From NCBI RefSeq assembly GCF_024679095.1, contig NC_066520.1:12250709-12314708 (forward strand): a stretch of 64,000 bases of DNA, written 5' to 3'. The notes under the pieces are model-generated. The model was not told the DNA's origin. It saw only the letters and a program-made list of their open reading frames with translations, and ran no database searches. This document shows, piece by piece, positions 30,741 through 44,444 of this stretch. Each line of letters opens with the position of its first letter. Positions within the stretch are counted from its first letter, which is position 1. The DNA is from Eriocheir sinensis (lineage: Eukaryota; Arthropoda; Malacostraca; Decapoda; Varunidae). The position numbers and the translations under genes were made by a program.

Positions 30741-31566
30741 GTCACCACAAACACAGCAACATGGTGGTAGGGTTCTACCTCCATGCACAGCAACACTCAG
30801 CTGGCGGCAAGAAGGAGACCATGAGAAAGTCTCCTTGGTTGGCAATCAAAGGCAAAGAGGATGGGACAGGCAGCATGAAGGGGAAGACGGAACAACGGTG
30901 CTGGGAGAAAAGAGCACAAGTGATTAAGTGAACCAAGGAAACGGATAGAAAATAAGTGGTAAAGCGAGCAGGAAATATAAGTATAGATTATGAACATGAG
31001 TGTTTTACAGGCCTACTGTTTAGTAAGAAAAGCAAAGTTTAGTAATGCAACTAAAATTAAAAGTGTGTGATGAAGAAGTGGGGATCAAGAGGAGGCGGGC
31101 CAGCGAAGTGATACAAAGCGATTTAAGTCAGAAGAAGAAGAAGACTGGACTCGAAGGGAGTCGTGGAAGAGTTGGATCTACTCAGGGTCAAAGGAGTGAG
31201 GGGTCTACTCATGGCCCAGCCAAAATTTGGCCCTGGATCTACTGACTCGTGAAGGTAAGTACCTACCCACATTCACATTTGCATGATTTGACAAAGTTAG
31301 CTAATTTTAAATACTATTTCGTAGACCTGAGCGCTCTTTAAAAAAAGTAGCCTTTTAATTATTGGGTAAAATATTTTTTTCACGCGTATATAGTTATGAT
31401 CACCGAAACACAGCTACGAAAGCCCTATATCGTATTTGACGCTAGCTTCCTCCTGCATCGGTGATAGGTGCAAAGTGAGGCTGGGAAAGCCCGGAAAGGT
31501 GATTGAAAAAGTGGGCACGTAGGATCATTTATATGAGTGGACAATACCCCGGTTAGGACGGCCAAT

Positions 31567-31836
31567 TTTTTTTTTTCTTTTTTTTCTTTTTTTTTTTTCG
31601 TTTGGGATATACCCCAATGGAGCAAGGCGGTGCATGCCGCGCAACAACCCAGACGGCTGGTAGAGAGATGCCCAATTCTTTCAAGGAGGAGGCCCAACAA
31701 CGGGGCTGGGTGTTGTCGGAAAGAGCCCACCTTTCCACTCCCATGGCACTGGGCAGGTCTTGAACCCATACGCTCTAGCACCCCGCCGGAGCGCAAGGCG
31801 GAGACTCTACCACGGGGCCACGGGAGTTCCCCAAAT
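31567..31836 (-). mobile_element. tRNA-derived SINE, minus strand, with A-rich tail
   Basis: On the minus strand the head reads CCCGTGGCCCCGTGGTAGAG (A-box) and, about 45 bases on, GGGTTCAAGACC (B-box). A body of about 170 bp and an A-rich tail follow, seen as T runs at 31567-31599 on the plus strand. The layout (Pol III boxes, body, A-rich tail) is that of a tRNA-derived SINE. A weak duplication resembling CCAATTTT flanks it. Confidence 0.75.
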
Positions 31837-31966
31837 TTTCTTTGTTTACATCTGAGCCTTTTGCTGGTCATCCAACGAGCTGCTCGACAAGCTGCTTGCT
31901 CTCCGTCCAGACGAGAAGCACGAACCGCTCGAGAGATAAAACAGTTGGCCAGCGCATATGCTCGAC

Positions 31967-31988
31967 CACAGAGTTATATAACTCTGTG
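31967..31988. mobile_element. Minute palindromic insertion with 8-bp target duplication, copy B
   Basis: A perfect 22-bp palindrome whose left half is CACAGAGTTAT is flanked on both sides by the exact 8-mer TGCTCGAC (31959-31966 and 31989-31996). It shares its ends with copy A 1.2 kb away but has a different duplicated 8-mer, so the two are independent insertions. Confidence 0.75.
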
Positions 31989-32909
31989 TGCTCGACGCTC
32001 GACAAGCAGCTTGATAGAATTAAAAAAAAAGTTTAATGTGACGCCAACGTTTAACTAATTGAAAATATTACAGATTTTTATATGCTCTTGTTTTTTTTTT
32101 ATATACTAATTATTCCTTATTTGTGAGGTAGAGTTCGGTTCATTAGATCAAGACTTTTCCGTTGTGGCTCCATTACTATTACATTTTTCCATGAAACGTA
32201 AATAAAAAAAAATGCTCTTGTAGCATTATGGGTTGTCGACCCCTTGCCTGCACTCAGCTTGCCCCCCTGGCCTGGCCTGTCGTTGGCGTCGAGGGAGTTG
32301 TCACCGCAGATACCCAATAAACAACGCGTGTCACTCCATCACATCGTGTGGAAAGGTTGCACTCTATGTACGTGGAATTACTACAGTCATTACACTCCAG
32401 TTTTAATAGCTCTTGTTTGTAACCAGTGGCGGAAACCTAGATTGCTGCTCATGTCAACTTTTCACTCTTCTCCCTTCTTCGCTTCAATGATGACGAAGAT
32501 TATCAGCGCCGAAGTTGACTCATGCTCCCCGTAATGCCCTTCCCCTGATGGGTTGTCTCTGCCTCCCGCCTGCACATCCTCCATGGTCCACTCCCCAATG
32601 CGTGGCGACCGACAGGTCACACCCAACCAAGTTTATTAATTTCCAAATTCACAATTATATACATTGTGTGTTTTCTTTTCAATTTATTCATGGAATGTAT
32701 AACAAACGCTGTACTCGGCGGTACTTGTGTTTGTATGAATATGTATTCGAATATCATGACGTATGCATGCATGCAAATAGGAAAAAAATGTACTTTTGAA
32801 TAATGGAGTGAGTGTTATGGTCGCACTGATCAAAGATTAACTGTAAGCCCTGCATTGATGGAAATAGCCTGGGCGAGTAGGTGAACCTGCACGGGACCAT
32901 GGTTAATAG

Positions 32910-32910
<1 letters not shown>

Positions 32911-32958
<48 letters not shown>

Positions 32959-32961
32959 TCT

Positions 32962-32998
<37 letters not shown>
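32911..32998. repeat. (GT)n microsatellite, slightly interrupted
   Basis: Two GT arrays separated by GTTTGTCTGTGTCTG. Confidence 0.95.
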
Positions 32999-33004
<6 letters not shown>

Positions 33005-33092
33005 GTCAACCAGGAGACACTTCGTTTGAGGAGACTATTGTAATAATGGTAGTTATAATAATAATATGATATATGAATGACAATAGTAGTCT

Positions 33093-33113
33093 AGTAATAA
33101 TAATAATAATAAC

Positions 33114-33193
<80 letters not shown>

Positions 33194-33196
33194 GTG

Positions 33197-33250
<54 letters not shown>
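33093..33250. repeat. (AAT)n-(CAA)n compound trinucleotide array
   Basis: About 34 AAT/ATA units followed, after TAAGTGA, by about 17 CAA units. Frames encode poly-Ile, poly-Asn or poly-Leu artefacts on both strands. Confidence 0.95.
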
Positions 33251-33251
<1 letters not shown>

Positions 33252-33345
33252 ACAACTATTTCAACACAAGTCCGTGAGGGCGTGCCTCCCCAGTGCTTGG
33301 CGGTAGGAGGGGGGTGCGTGACGGGGCGGGTGTGAGGTATTCGCA

Positions 33346-33400
33346 ATCCCTCGTGGCGCAGCGAACCGCGTGAGTCTGGCTCAGAATGGGTTCGTTTAGG
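33346..33400 (+). repeat. tRNA-like SINE head
   Basis: CCTCGTGGCGCAGCGAACCG resembles an A-box region, and GGGTTCGTTTAGG a B-box, with tRNA-like spacing. The stems are not fully complementary. The 3' end of the unit is not evident. Confidence 0.4.
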
Positions 33401-34892
33401 GGTCGGTGGTTACGAGGTAATTATTTCCCAAGCACCTAACTTAGGAGAGCCACTCTTACCCTGAGCAAAGCCCGAAGTTACACGAGTGGCGATGACAGGC
33501 GAAGAAAGGTTGCATAGCAATCGGTGTTACTGCATAGATTCCCTCTCTTGTACACATACCTAGCTGTACAGTCATGGCTCGCTGATATCGTCAAAGAGAA
33601 CTCGCAGCACCATTACTCTAGTACTGAGGAGCTCTGCTTCCCGTCATTTCTGCTTGGTGCTGGACACATCAGCAGTTCCCTCAGCAGATGGAGGCAGATA
33701 ATCCAAATGTATCGCTGCCTCCCTGTGAAACTGGTTTTGTGAAGCTTGATTCTGAATAAGTGGCCGGGTTACTGGCTGACAGAGTGACAATGGCCGGCTG
33801 GATGGCTAGGTGATTTGCCTTGGCCTCCGATGTGACCGGGTATAACGTGAGTGTGATATGTTGTCGAACGCAGCAATTGTTAAGCACTCGGTGGAAGGTT
33901 TTCAATCTGCATTAATTCTATTGGTGCAATTCATTCATTGAGCATCCGTCCAAGTTTTTTCCATTTCGTATATAAATGTGTGGCACGTGCACTCATATTT
34001 GTTTGTTAGTTGAATATAAATTCTCACATACAGAGTGCCTCCTCCTTTCCGTGTGTTATTGATTTTTCCTTAGATAATCCGTGAAGCGAGGAGGGGGAGG
34101 TGGCGAGAGAATTGCTATAGTTAAAGTTTTGCATAGGGGTCAGGGCTATAGATTAATCACGGTAGAAATGGAAAAATGGTGTTCCTTTAAAATAAATCAA
34201 TTAAATAAATTAAATAATATTTGGCAAAACACGGAGGAAACATTCAGGGTGAAATAACAATGTTCCCTTAATTGCAATGCTTTGTTATCTACTCCAGCTG
34301 TGTCATTCGGTGAAGCTGAGAGTATGAGCGCAGAAGGAAAGGGCGCACAGCCGCACACCTGCAGCGCTTAATGCGGGTCGCCGCGACACTTAACGTGCCA
34401 CGACCATGAAGCATGTCGATAAATCCAAAGATGATGCCAGTGGGAGAGACACCACAAGCAGTTTTAAAAACAGTTTACAAAGCCTCGTATATTAATCTTC
34501 TCTATATGCCTGAAGAAATTTATTAGGGCAATGCAGGGGCCGCCAATCTTGTCTTATATTATGCCTTAGTTTTCCGCGTACACATTATGACGCTACCAGA
34601 GAGACTGTTGGTATAAAAGAAAAATATCTAACTACCTGAGGCTGTGGCAGACAGTGTTGTCACGCCCACTCATTATTGAGGACAGATCCAGTCCAGACGC
34701 TACCATGGGCACAAATATTCGCAGTCTTGAAGTTTCTGGTTTATTACTAATCATTTGAGTGAAATATTAAAGTTTAAAGGTTTTGTCGAAGTAGTGTAGA
34801 CAAATATAACTTTTAAACGTCAGAAGTTTTTGACATGGCTGGTAAACACTTGATATTTGCAATAATGATTCCTGTTCAAGGACCCAGACACT

Positions 34893-36151
34893 AAAGCTAC
34901 AGTCACACTGACTTTACGACCTGCTAACGACCACCCGCGACCCCAAAATGCTGCAATTCACACCCACCGCTCCTCGACCACATAGGTGGCAGAGTAGTCG
35001 TGCGACCGAACGGCTACCGGCGGTCGTTTAGTGTCCGTCCAGTGGGTGGCCGGACGGCGACCATGGTAAGATTCACACCTTGACCTCACACCTGGAGTCA
35101 GGCCAAGACGCCCCTCACATGCCGACCGGTGACCGACAGGCAAGGACCAGTACGCGTCTTGTCGCAATGAGGACGGCGACCTCCCTTAGCGACTTGCTGC
35201 TGACGTGTTACAGTGATATTATCACCCAGTTATAAACACATTTCTCATTCTTATTTCTGTAAATTATTTGTGAAAAAATAATTACTTATAAAGGTAATGA
35301 AAGTATTCTGTGCCTCACTGAAGCAAAAGATGGATGTTTGTGACCCCCCTCCCCGCCCCCCATGTGCCGCAGACATGCAAAAAATGCTCCAAGCAATCTT
35401 GGTTTAACCTGTTGTTAGTATGTATGTTACATTATATTCGTTCTAAATAATTTCCATCATCCTGGGCAGAGCAGAAGATGAAATTAACAATCCTTTTTGA
35501 AATGGATAAAAGCCATTAGCTCCACAGACTCTCATTGTTACTGCTGTGCACATCATGTCATGCAGTAATTTATTTTGGTTAGGCAGAGGTGACCCATACA
35601 CATTTGCCCGTGTGCTTGACCTGTGGAGCAGGTTGAGTCGGGACGGAGCTTGGACGGGCTGAGGGGCGTGGGACGTCACTGCTCAGGAATGTACCTCATT
35701 TCCGGGCAAGGGTGGTTTGACCTACCACCGGTCGCCGCACAACTCGCCGTGTGGTGGAAGGCCGGACGTCGACCACGGCCAATGACAGATGAAAAGTGGA
35801 CGGCGAACATCAGCGACCTCCTACTATCTGACGGCAACCAGACGGCGTCCGCTTGCCATCCGATCGCCGTTCAACAGTTAATGGTCACCTGTCGGCCACC
35901 GGTGGCACTCTGCTTGCCGTCCAGACGCAGTCCATTCGGCCACCGGACGGCAACATTTTTACGACCGGCAGCGACCTGAGAGGTCGGCTGGAGGTTTTAG
36001 TGCAGCACCCAAAACCTCCAGCCGACCTTTTCGGTCGCACGGCAGACGGAGACACATGACAATCGCACGCACGACCATGTAAGACCTCCCGCGACCTGCA
36101 GGTCGCTGGAGGTCGTCAGTAGGTTGTAAAGTCAGTGTGACTGGGCCTTTA
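34893..36151. mobile_element. 1.26-kb DNA element with about 37-bp terminal inverted repeats
   Basis: The left end AAAGCTACAGTCACACTGAC (34893 on) recurs inverted at the right end as AAAGGCCCAGTCACACTGAC, and the match continues through TTTAC-ACCT-CT-ACGACC. The interior is GC-rich, with many GACCGG/CCGGTC-like words and a 17-bp perfect hairpin at 35982-35998/36011-36027. TA is present at both outer junctions, but the target duplication is not settled. No transposase was seen, so it is non-autonomous and the superfamily is unassigned. Confidence 0.8.
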
Positions 36152-39100
36152 GTGGGAGAAACTTCCCTCACCCTCTCTCGCCCGGCCCTCCGCGTCGCCC
36201 TCACGCCCACCACCAGGATGCCCTTTCTCAGCAGTGCTCAGTTATTGCCTCCTGGGCCAAGCCAACTGAACGAAGACTTTGGAAAAGGCAAATATATCGT
36301 AACTAGCGTGTATCTCCACAAAATGATTAGATCTTCCAGAGGATTTAAACTATTTTCCAACCGGAAAAGTGTTGTTTTTCTGAGAAAACTTGTCAACAAC
36401 TTGAGGAGCGGAGTGATAAAACGCCGTGAAAATAATTACTGGGCTGCCGGCGGGTGTCGGGCGGGGCAGCACAAACACATTACCTCGCCGTTATGACCGA
36501 GAGAAATACGAGTGCTCGAGGCGAGGTATAATAAGTCCATTTGTCACCCAACCCACAAGAACGCCTGGAACGCCTCTGCAATAGTCAGCTGGTTAGCATG
36601 CGACGGGTTGGAATTTCAAGCTGCAAAAGGTTCACGGAATCGTCTAATTGGAATATGAGTGCATTCTGTTGATGTTCCTGTCATTATAGTGTAAGTGATA
36701 CGGAAGAAAACTTATCCTGAAGTGCAAAGCTGATGAATATGTCTTGATTACTTTTAGTCTCTGTATACATCGAAAAAAGAGAGATGCTGCATGCACTGAA
36801 TATAATTTACAGTTATATCATGGTGAAAGTTTTATTCAGTTTTTTCACGAATGTTTGGATTGCTTGCTTATTGCGGGAAGGTTGTGGAGGCTGCCTCGGT
36901 GACCCCAACCCCCCTGACTGGCAGGGCTGGGCACGCAGCCGCCCTCAGCCCGACCACTTCCCCACCCCAAGTTGATTTAGACAGCAAACTTCCACCGTAA
37001 GATTCTCTCGGGCGCCACAAACTCCGGGAGTGGAATCCGTCACTTCCTTAAATTAGTTTTGCGACGTGTCCATGCCGGGCGAGGATCACACAACTTGCTG
37101 CCGCGGACCATTACCCGCACAGCCCAAGTTTGTTCCCGCTTCTTCCCACAAGTTTAATTTGCTGACAATGAAGGCCGTGTGTATAGCTACCACCATTCCT
37201 CGCGGCCCGCAGGCAGCAGGGGCGGAAGAGAACATGGAGTACGTGGCTGGGATTGTAGCATTTATCCTCCCATATTTATTTTTTCAGTAAATTTCAAAAA
37301 TATGTGTTACATCAATTACAGCTGTGACTGGTCATGCTTACTCTATAGAAAATACATGATTACGAATGCCTGTCCTTGAAAAATAGTATTTATAGACAAC
37401 TACACATTTACGTCCAACAGTTTCCTCGACAAACATGGTGATGACGCCTCGCGAGCCGCACAGTCGAGCTGTCCTGAATAGTGCAAGACCTTGCACACTA
37501 GTGACACGGCTTGAATGAGAGCAACCGTAAAGAATGTCACCCATAAAGCAAACTTTGTTGGCAGAAATAATGAGGCTGATTCCCACCGCCAGTTCTGTAC
37601 ACTCACACCGCTGCGAGCTCGTGAACAAAGAACGCTGAAGGATTGAACTCTCCATTTGTTTTGCTAACAGGCGGTATCTAGACGCGGCCCCGCCACTCGT
37701 GTGTCCAGGCTTACCATCCGGCGCTGAAGTGACCGAGGACATTGTGGCAGATAAATTAACTGAGTCCCATTTCGACAGAGTTACGTTATTAAATTTTGCG
37801 GTGTTTGTCTACTATGTTTGACCCGTGTATGGTAACACACACACGCCTGATGGAATCTGTCTATCCAGCCATATATCTATTTTCATGTTGGCTAGTTGTC
37901 GTGTCATGGGCAATTGACGCAACCATACCAATATAAAAAAAATACCCATCTCACCCCACCTTCGCCCCACACATCAATCCCCTCCCCACCTTCTGCCGCC
38001 CCACTTCCCGGCCCTCATCCATCCGTGGCACCACAGCGTCCTCGTCTGAACGGCCGCGAGGGTGCTCATTATTTTCTGTTTCCCGCTAGTTTATGTCACC
38101 GTGGCACGCGAGACAAGCGCGGCCGACGAGAAAATATGCTGCCTCTAACTTGTTTGTGTAATAGGAGCGATCAGTCTTTCACTGCGAGTACTTACTTGGC
38201 CGAGACGTGTAGTTTGTTGCTGCCCCAGTTTTGCATCACATCAGTCAAGCGTGTTCTCGTCATGTGTGCCAGGTGGTGCACGCGGGCCCGTAGGAGTGCT
38301 GGAGGGACAACCTTGGAGCACGGTACACACGAGCTGCCCCAGTGCGTGCTGTCCTTCCATGTTTGGTGGCACTTAGTTTGCATTGCTTATAATCTTTGCG
38401 TTTATCTATAGCGCCAAACAAGTACTTCAGGAGCTTTATTTTGGGGTGAAAAAAACAACCCAGCGTTAACAATCTTGCCGATCGCACACAAAAAGAGTTG
38501 TTGCAATTCAATCTCCAGATACATCTGCAGCTTGACAGACTTCATACTCAAATGTATCGAGTGATATACTCACTGAGGAGTCGCCTCGAGCATTACCAGC
38601 CTGACACAGTTTTTGCCTTGAGTAGCCTACTGGGATTTACTCGCTTAATTATATGCCCTAACACATAGCCTACTTATGTTTATATTTATTATTATATAGC
38701 CCATGAAACCACAGCTGTATATACTCAAATGATATTCATTTATTGTAATAATAACTTTCACTAAAATAGAAGATAAGTTTTATCAAATGATTCTGAACTG
38801 TTTCCAGTATTGGTCCATTTATTTCCAAATTTTTGCTTCATATAACTTCGAATTATAGGTGGATTGTATCCGTTCTCTTGGTTTTAGTTCGGAAGCGGCG
38901 TGTGCTCTGAAATTGCATGGAAACTAAGTGAAAAAAAAAAAGAGCTTAAAATGGTCCAGCGGACGCATCTCCATTGAGCTACTTGATAGCATTGCTCCGC
39001 TGGTGTTGGTAACGAGAACATTACATCGTCTCCTGTGGTGCTCGGGCCAGCAAGCAGACGGACTGACGCGGGTTGTGTGTTGGGCGCCCCTCTCACCGCT

Positions 39101-41122
39101 GGCCGTGGGTAGTGCTGGACGACCGTGACCTTGACCTTTAGGGTTTTCTCGTCTGGAAATGTGTATTGTGTATCTGGCCTCGAAAATCTTTACAAAGAAA
39201 ACAATCTGATCTGAATGAATCCGGGGATCGGGTTGGTTATCATCACTGCTGCCCGGGTGATCCTCTTATTCATGGCAGGTTACGTCAAAATGCAAGCAAC
39301 AGGTTAGGTCGAGAGCATGCTTTTAGTCAGTTGCACTGATGCGCCATGATGCTACAAATCGTTACAGTTCATTCAACAACAGCTTTACAAAAGATAGATC
39401 TCCCGATTTCTTTTTAATCTTTTTTCTGAGCACACACCCGATCCCTGGGTTTTAGCTTTCCACTTTCTTTTCTGGGGGGCAGCAGAAAGGCTGCAGAAAG
39501 CCGGATATTCTGGTTCAGCTGACGTAACACGTTTTGAATAACATTCTATGAACGTTCACTGCTCTTGAGGAGATTTGTTCGACATACAGTATTGCTTCAC
39601 TTTTGTTTTAGAATTCACACAGAGTGTGCAGCGAGTATTCCTGCTGTGTTGTACAGTTCGATGTTGTCTAAAAGACGTTTATCACCTACGGAGAGATCTC
39701 ATACAATTATCAAGCATTATTTCCTGCATCATAGCTGCTGAGAATGGAGTAAGTTTTGGCATACGAAAACATTTTTCTAATAGTTATATCAAGGATATAT
39801 CTTGCATTTTCTTAAAAAAAAATTGCAGCTTTTTAATACTGTAAAAAAGTAATGAAATTAATGAAAAATTCTTGAAAGGAAAACTTATAAAATTGCTGAC
39901 AGATATTAAACCTTCGGCTGTCACCCGTGCAATGAGCTCCCCACGCATCGATGATAATTTGTATCAACTTGGAAAAAGTCTTTTAAATATATCTATCTTC
40001 TGTGTTGCTTCACATCCAGCCTTCTTAGGTAATGAAGATTCGCCGGTTATTCAGACAGAACAGGAAAAAATATGTTTGTGGAGTGAAATACGAGGCAGTA
40101 AGAGAACAAAAAGACTCCCCTCAACGCATCACCGAGCTCCCGAGAGGCGAAGGAGCGGAGGAAGGGTTCATGTTCCCAGCAGCGAGGTGTTGAATTCCCC
40201 GGCCGTCAGCATTCGTTCTTTATAATTCAAGAGCCCTTTTGTTACACGACACTAAATCGCATGTAATGTCTGCTTCATGCCACTGCCGGTGGTAACATTC
40301 CCCTTCCTACTTGCCTAAGCTTCACCGTTGATTTATATGGCAAGGAAAAAAAGAAAAGAAAAAAAGAAGTGGAGCCTTTATCTGTTTCACCCTTCCATCA
40401 GCTCCACATGCCGCAGTGCTCTTGCTCAAACTTGTCCCATATTTCCCTCCCCGCCCTCGCTCTTTTCTTAGCGGACTGGATAACTGTGAATAACTCGCAT
40501 CGGAAAAGTTTCATATCACATTGTTGCCGTGGGTGTTGTGGAGTTGGTGTTGGCGAGGGTTACATAATTTGTTGTCGAGCTCTGGGGTAGTGGTGGTGGT
40601 GGTGTTGGTGGTGATTATACTGCTGAGGATTGAACGTGGTGGGTAGGGTTGGTGATGGTGGTGGTGGTGTACTGCATGGTTACGTGTGTTAAAGGATTGG
40701 TTATGTATATAGCGTGAGTGGTAATGATTGGGGTGGACATGATATAATAGGTGATCAAAGATTGGTGGAGATTGTTCGGGGTTGTGTAGTGGTGGTGGTG
40801 GTTGTGGTGTACATGGCATGCGTGGCTGGTAAGGGACGGGTGTGGTTGTCTGGGGCAGTGTGGTGGTGATGGTGGTGGTAAGGAAACTGCGAGGAGCGAG
40901 GATAGCGTTGGATATTTTTCATTTTATTTATAACGTCAATTGCTGAGAGGAATACGTGCGAAATACAGTATAGTCAGCTGAAAACAAATTATACAAACAG
41001 CCGAGGAAGCAGCACTAGCCGACAACATAACACAGATGATGACAAGTGAAACTAAAACAATTATAACATCATATCTTCCTTTGCGTTATGTTATGTTGGC
41101 GTGTGTGTGCGTGTGTGTGTGT

Positions 41123-41124
<2 letters not shown>

Positions 41125-41200
<76 letters not shown>
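41125..41200. repeat. (GT)n-(AT)n compound microsatellite
   Basis: A short GT block (from about 41100) runs into about 38 AT units. Confidence 0.95.
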
Positions 41201-41204
<4 letters not shown>

Positions 41205-42201
41205 CAGTATCAGTTCGACTACGTCTCATATTTCATGGAGCAGACTTCCATACAAAGGCTGCTTTACAAATTACACTTCTTTAAATAAGTGAAAGCCTAG
41301 AGGAGGGAACTTGTAAATCCATGAAACAAATTCTAAGATTACACTCATACACAAGCATCACATCATCACAACGCATAAATTTAGGAGCGTGTAGACGAAA
41401 AGAAACGTTATATACAAATTCAAACCTCAGCATTTCTAGTTGGTCCAAAAAGAAGATGCGTATGATCATATTTTTAGTAAATGGAAAGCATCTTATTACT
41501 CGCTTTTTGTCCCGCTATGATTGGTTTAAAATGAACATGTCTTGTTCCATCCCATGTTGTAGCACAGTAAATCAATATTACTATGTATACACCGAAGAAT
41601 ATTCAATACAAACGGGAGCTCCTTTACTCAAAAGATTTCTGGTTGAAAATAATATATCAGTTTCTCAGCTAAATGTAGAAACGCGTATGACATTTTACCC
41701 ATCTAAAATGAGTTCAGGGAGCTTTGTGTGAAAAACTCATTATGTTAAAGAGGACCAAAGCCTATATACAAGTGTTCTGCTTTTGTTTGGTGTGTGCTAA
41801 TGGTCTTCAGCGCTTCCTCGTCCTCCGCCCCTCTTTTGCTACACGATCCATGAAGCGTCCTTCCTGTTTCTTTATAGTTGTAGTCCTGCCGACTCTGTGG
41901 GGTCGTGACTCCGAGTTAACCTGCAACAGTAGATGAAAACGAGAAAAAGACGAAAAAAATGGCAAAATGGATGAGAAAAGGATATGAAGCACCACAGAAC
42001 GCCCGCGTCATATTTTATTTTTATGTAATTTTCAGGATTTTTTTTATATATTTTTTATTTGTGTATGTGGCCAAGGGAGTGATGAGGCCCATAGAGAGTA
42101 AGTTCACCATGCAGGGAGAGAGAAGAGTCCCTTTAGTTTGTTATTTTAAGGGTTAAAGTGAAGCTGCAAGTCGGCTCCACTTTATTCCTTTTACCCATAA
42201 T

Positions 42202-42266
<65 letters not shown>
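42202..42266. repeat. (CA)n microsatellite
   Basis: About 32 uninterrupted units. Confidence 0.97.
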
Positions 42267-42267
<1 letters not shown>

Positions 42268-42981
42268 CGCTCTGCGACATACAATACGCCAATATTAAAC
42301 TTTCATATCCCTTGAGGCGTTTGTAGTAATCCGAGTTTATATTTGACAAAAGCGAGTGTTTTGATACCAAAGAATCATGTTTGAATATGTATTGTATCCG
42401 CGTCTTCCTTGAGGGCTAGAGATGACTTGTAAATAAGCTTTTTTAGACTCGAAAGCTTCAGTATATAATGTGCGCGTGGCAGCAGCAACACATTCATCAA
42501 CCTCAAACCGACGCCGCCGTCGCCGTCGCCCCCGCCGCCGTTCTGTCAAATTATTGTTATTTTTGTGCAAAACTTGAGGACGCGCGAGTATAAATTCTAA
42601 ACTTGGAATTGTTAAGGCTTAATGCCTGGTCCTGCATACTGAATAAGAAAACTCGTAGCCCGCTATAAAGCGAGTAATTTTTGCGTAGTCTCCCTGAATT
42701 GCACTGCAGAAATATATGCATACACGGCATTCACCACCACGAACTGCGACGCCCCGGGCACACGCTGCTATGTAAATCCAGCAGGTCACGCCAGGCCTTA
42801 CACAAACTGCCAAATCACGCTGCTGTTTGATGTGCTGGAGGGCGGCATAGCAGGCGGGGCGGGGCGGTGCATCGGCTGACCCCACGCAGAGGGTGTGGCC
42901 AAGGGACTAAGGCCAGAGGGATTATGGGGCCACACTCCTGCTGGGGATCTCGGTAAGTCCCTTTCCTCCCATGCGGCAAGG

Positions 42982-42984
<3 letters not shown>

Positions 42985-43028
<44 letters not shown>
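42985..43028. repeat. (GT)n microsatellite
   Basis: About 22 uninterrupted units. Confidence 0.96.
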
Positions 43029-43030
<2 letters not shown>

Positions 43031-43438
43031 ATCGCCGGGAGCAGTAGAAGTACTATGGCCGCAGCAACAAACAATAATAAATGCGTACAAACCAAAATAA
43101 TCAAAGCTTTTATTTATTTATTTATTTTCAAGTTTCATCACAAATCAGATGGAGAAAACATATCATATTGTAGCTCATGAGCCCCCCTAACATAAACGGA
43201 AAGTGCCATTCATTCCAGTTCAATGTTTAGTTTGGAAGGATGCTTTTATGATAAACTCTTTCAGTTGATAATAATCCGTTTTTATTGACATTCATTCGGT
43301 CATTTCTCCCGCAAACGGAACTATTAATATTGCATGCAGGAGCTGCGGGAGTTACCGTCAACTCGTCCTTTGTCTGGGAAATACAATGTTCAGGCGAGCC
43401 GGCGGTGGGGAAATCGTGAACAAGTCAGCAGTTATGTT

Positions 43439-43552
<114 letters not shown>

Positions 43553-44080
43553 CAAGGATTAGAGGGTAAGAAACTAACTAGTATATTCACTTTCAGCCCC
43601 ACGTATGACGTTCTCGGGTAATCGGCGGTGCTACATGGATTGGCCGCTCGGCTCCCCGCCAATGGAGCGTGAGAGATTAAATGTAATTACTTAAGTGCAA
43701 ACAGGAACGAGAGCACTCAATTTACCAAAAGGCGAGGCATTGTACCCGCGAGCTACCAAGGCAAGAATAAGAACTCTTCACCTTAATGAACAGCTCCAGG
43801 GAGTGTAAAAGCGCGCGGTTTTTTTCCCCCTTTTTTTTTTTTTCATTTTCATTGTGATCGAGAGCGAGTGGAAGGTTGATGCTGATGGAGGTCCCGGAAT
43901 TGTGTGACCGACGATTGAGATTGCAGGACGAGAGAGCGATGACTGTGTTGTAAGAGCAGAATACACATTTTATATTAAACTTAGCTTTTACCCCCTCTAT
44001 TTACTGTGAACAGGAACTAATTGAGAGCCTATAAAATGTTTGTTAGTATTGGCACAATTGATATGAGTAGGACAGTAATG

Positions 44081-44126
<46 letters not shown>

Positions 44127-44140
44127 TGAAAAAAAAAAAG

Positions 44141-44255
44141 TTATTTGAGTCTTAACAGTGAGCACATCTAGCCAAAGCGTGTAAAGTACAGCACATTCAG
44201 GGTGTGAGTGATAATTTTCTAGAGTTAATTAATGATTGGAGTCGCGGGAAGGCTT

Positions 44256-44315
<60 letters not shown>

Positions 44316-44397
44316 TATCTATCTATCTATCTATCTATCTATATCTATATCTATATCTATATCTATCTATCTATCTATATCTATATATCTATATCTA

Positions 44398-44444
<47 letters not shown>

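Larger units (their letters stand above)
32000..34892. other. Spacer with microsatellites and tRNA-like sequence
   Basis: No exon recognised. Contents are a (GT)n array at 32911-32998, an (AAT)n-(CAA)n compound array at 33059-33250 and a tRNA-like SINE head at about 33346-33400. The remainder is AT-rich and featureless to the eye. Confidence 0.55.

Noticed and set aside
31537..32058. 173-codon plus-strand frame
   Set aside because: It is the antisense of the tRNA-derived SINE and its A-rich tail.
37896..38411. 171-codon plus-strand frame
   Set aside because: No domain, and a Pro/His/Thr-rich start from C-rich sequence; chance is likely.
41321..41731. 136-codon plus-strand frame without simple repeats
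   Set aside because: No recognisable domain, no start or splice context, AT-rich codon use; kept only as intergenic.
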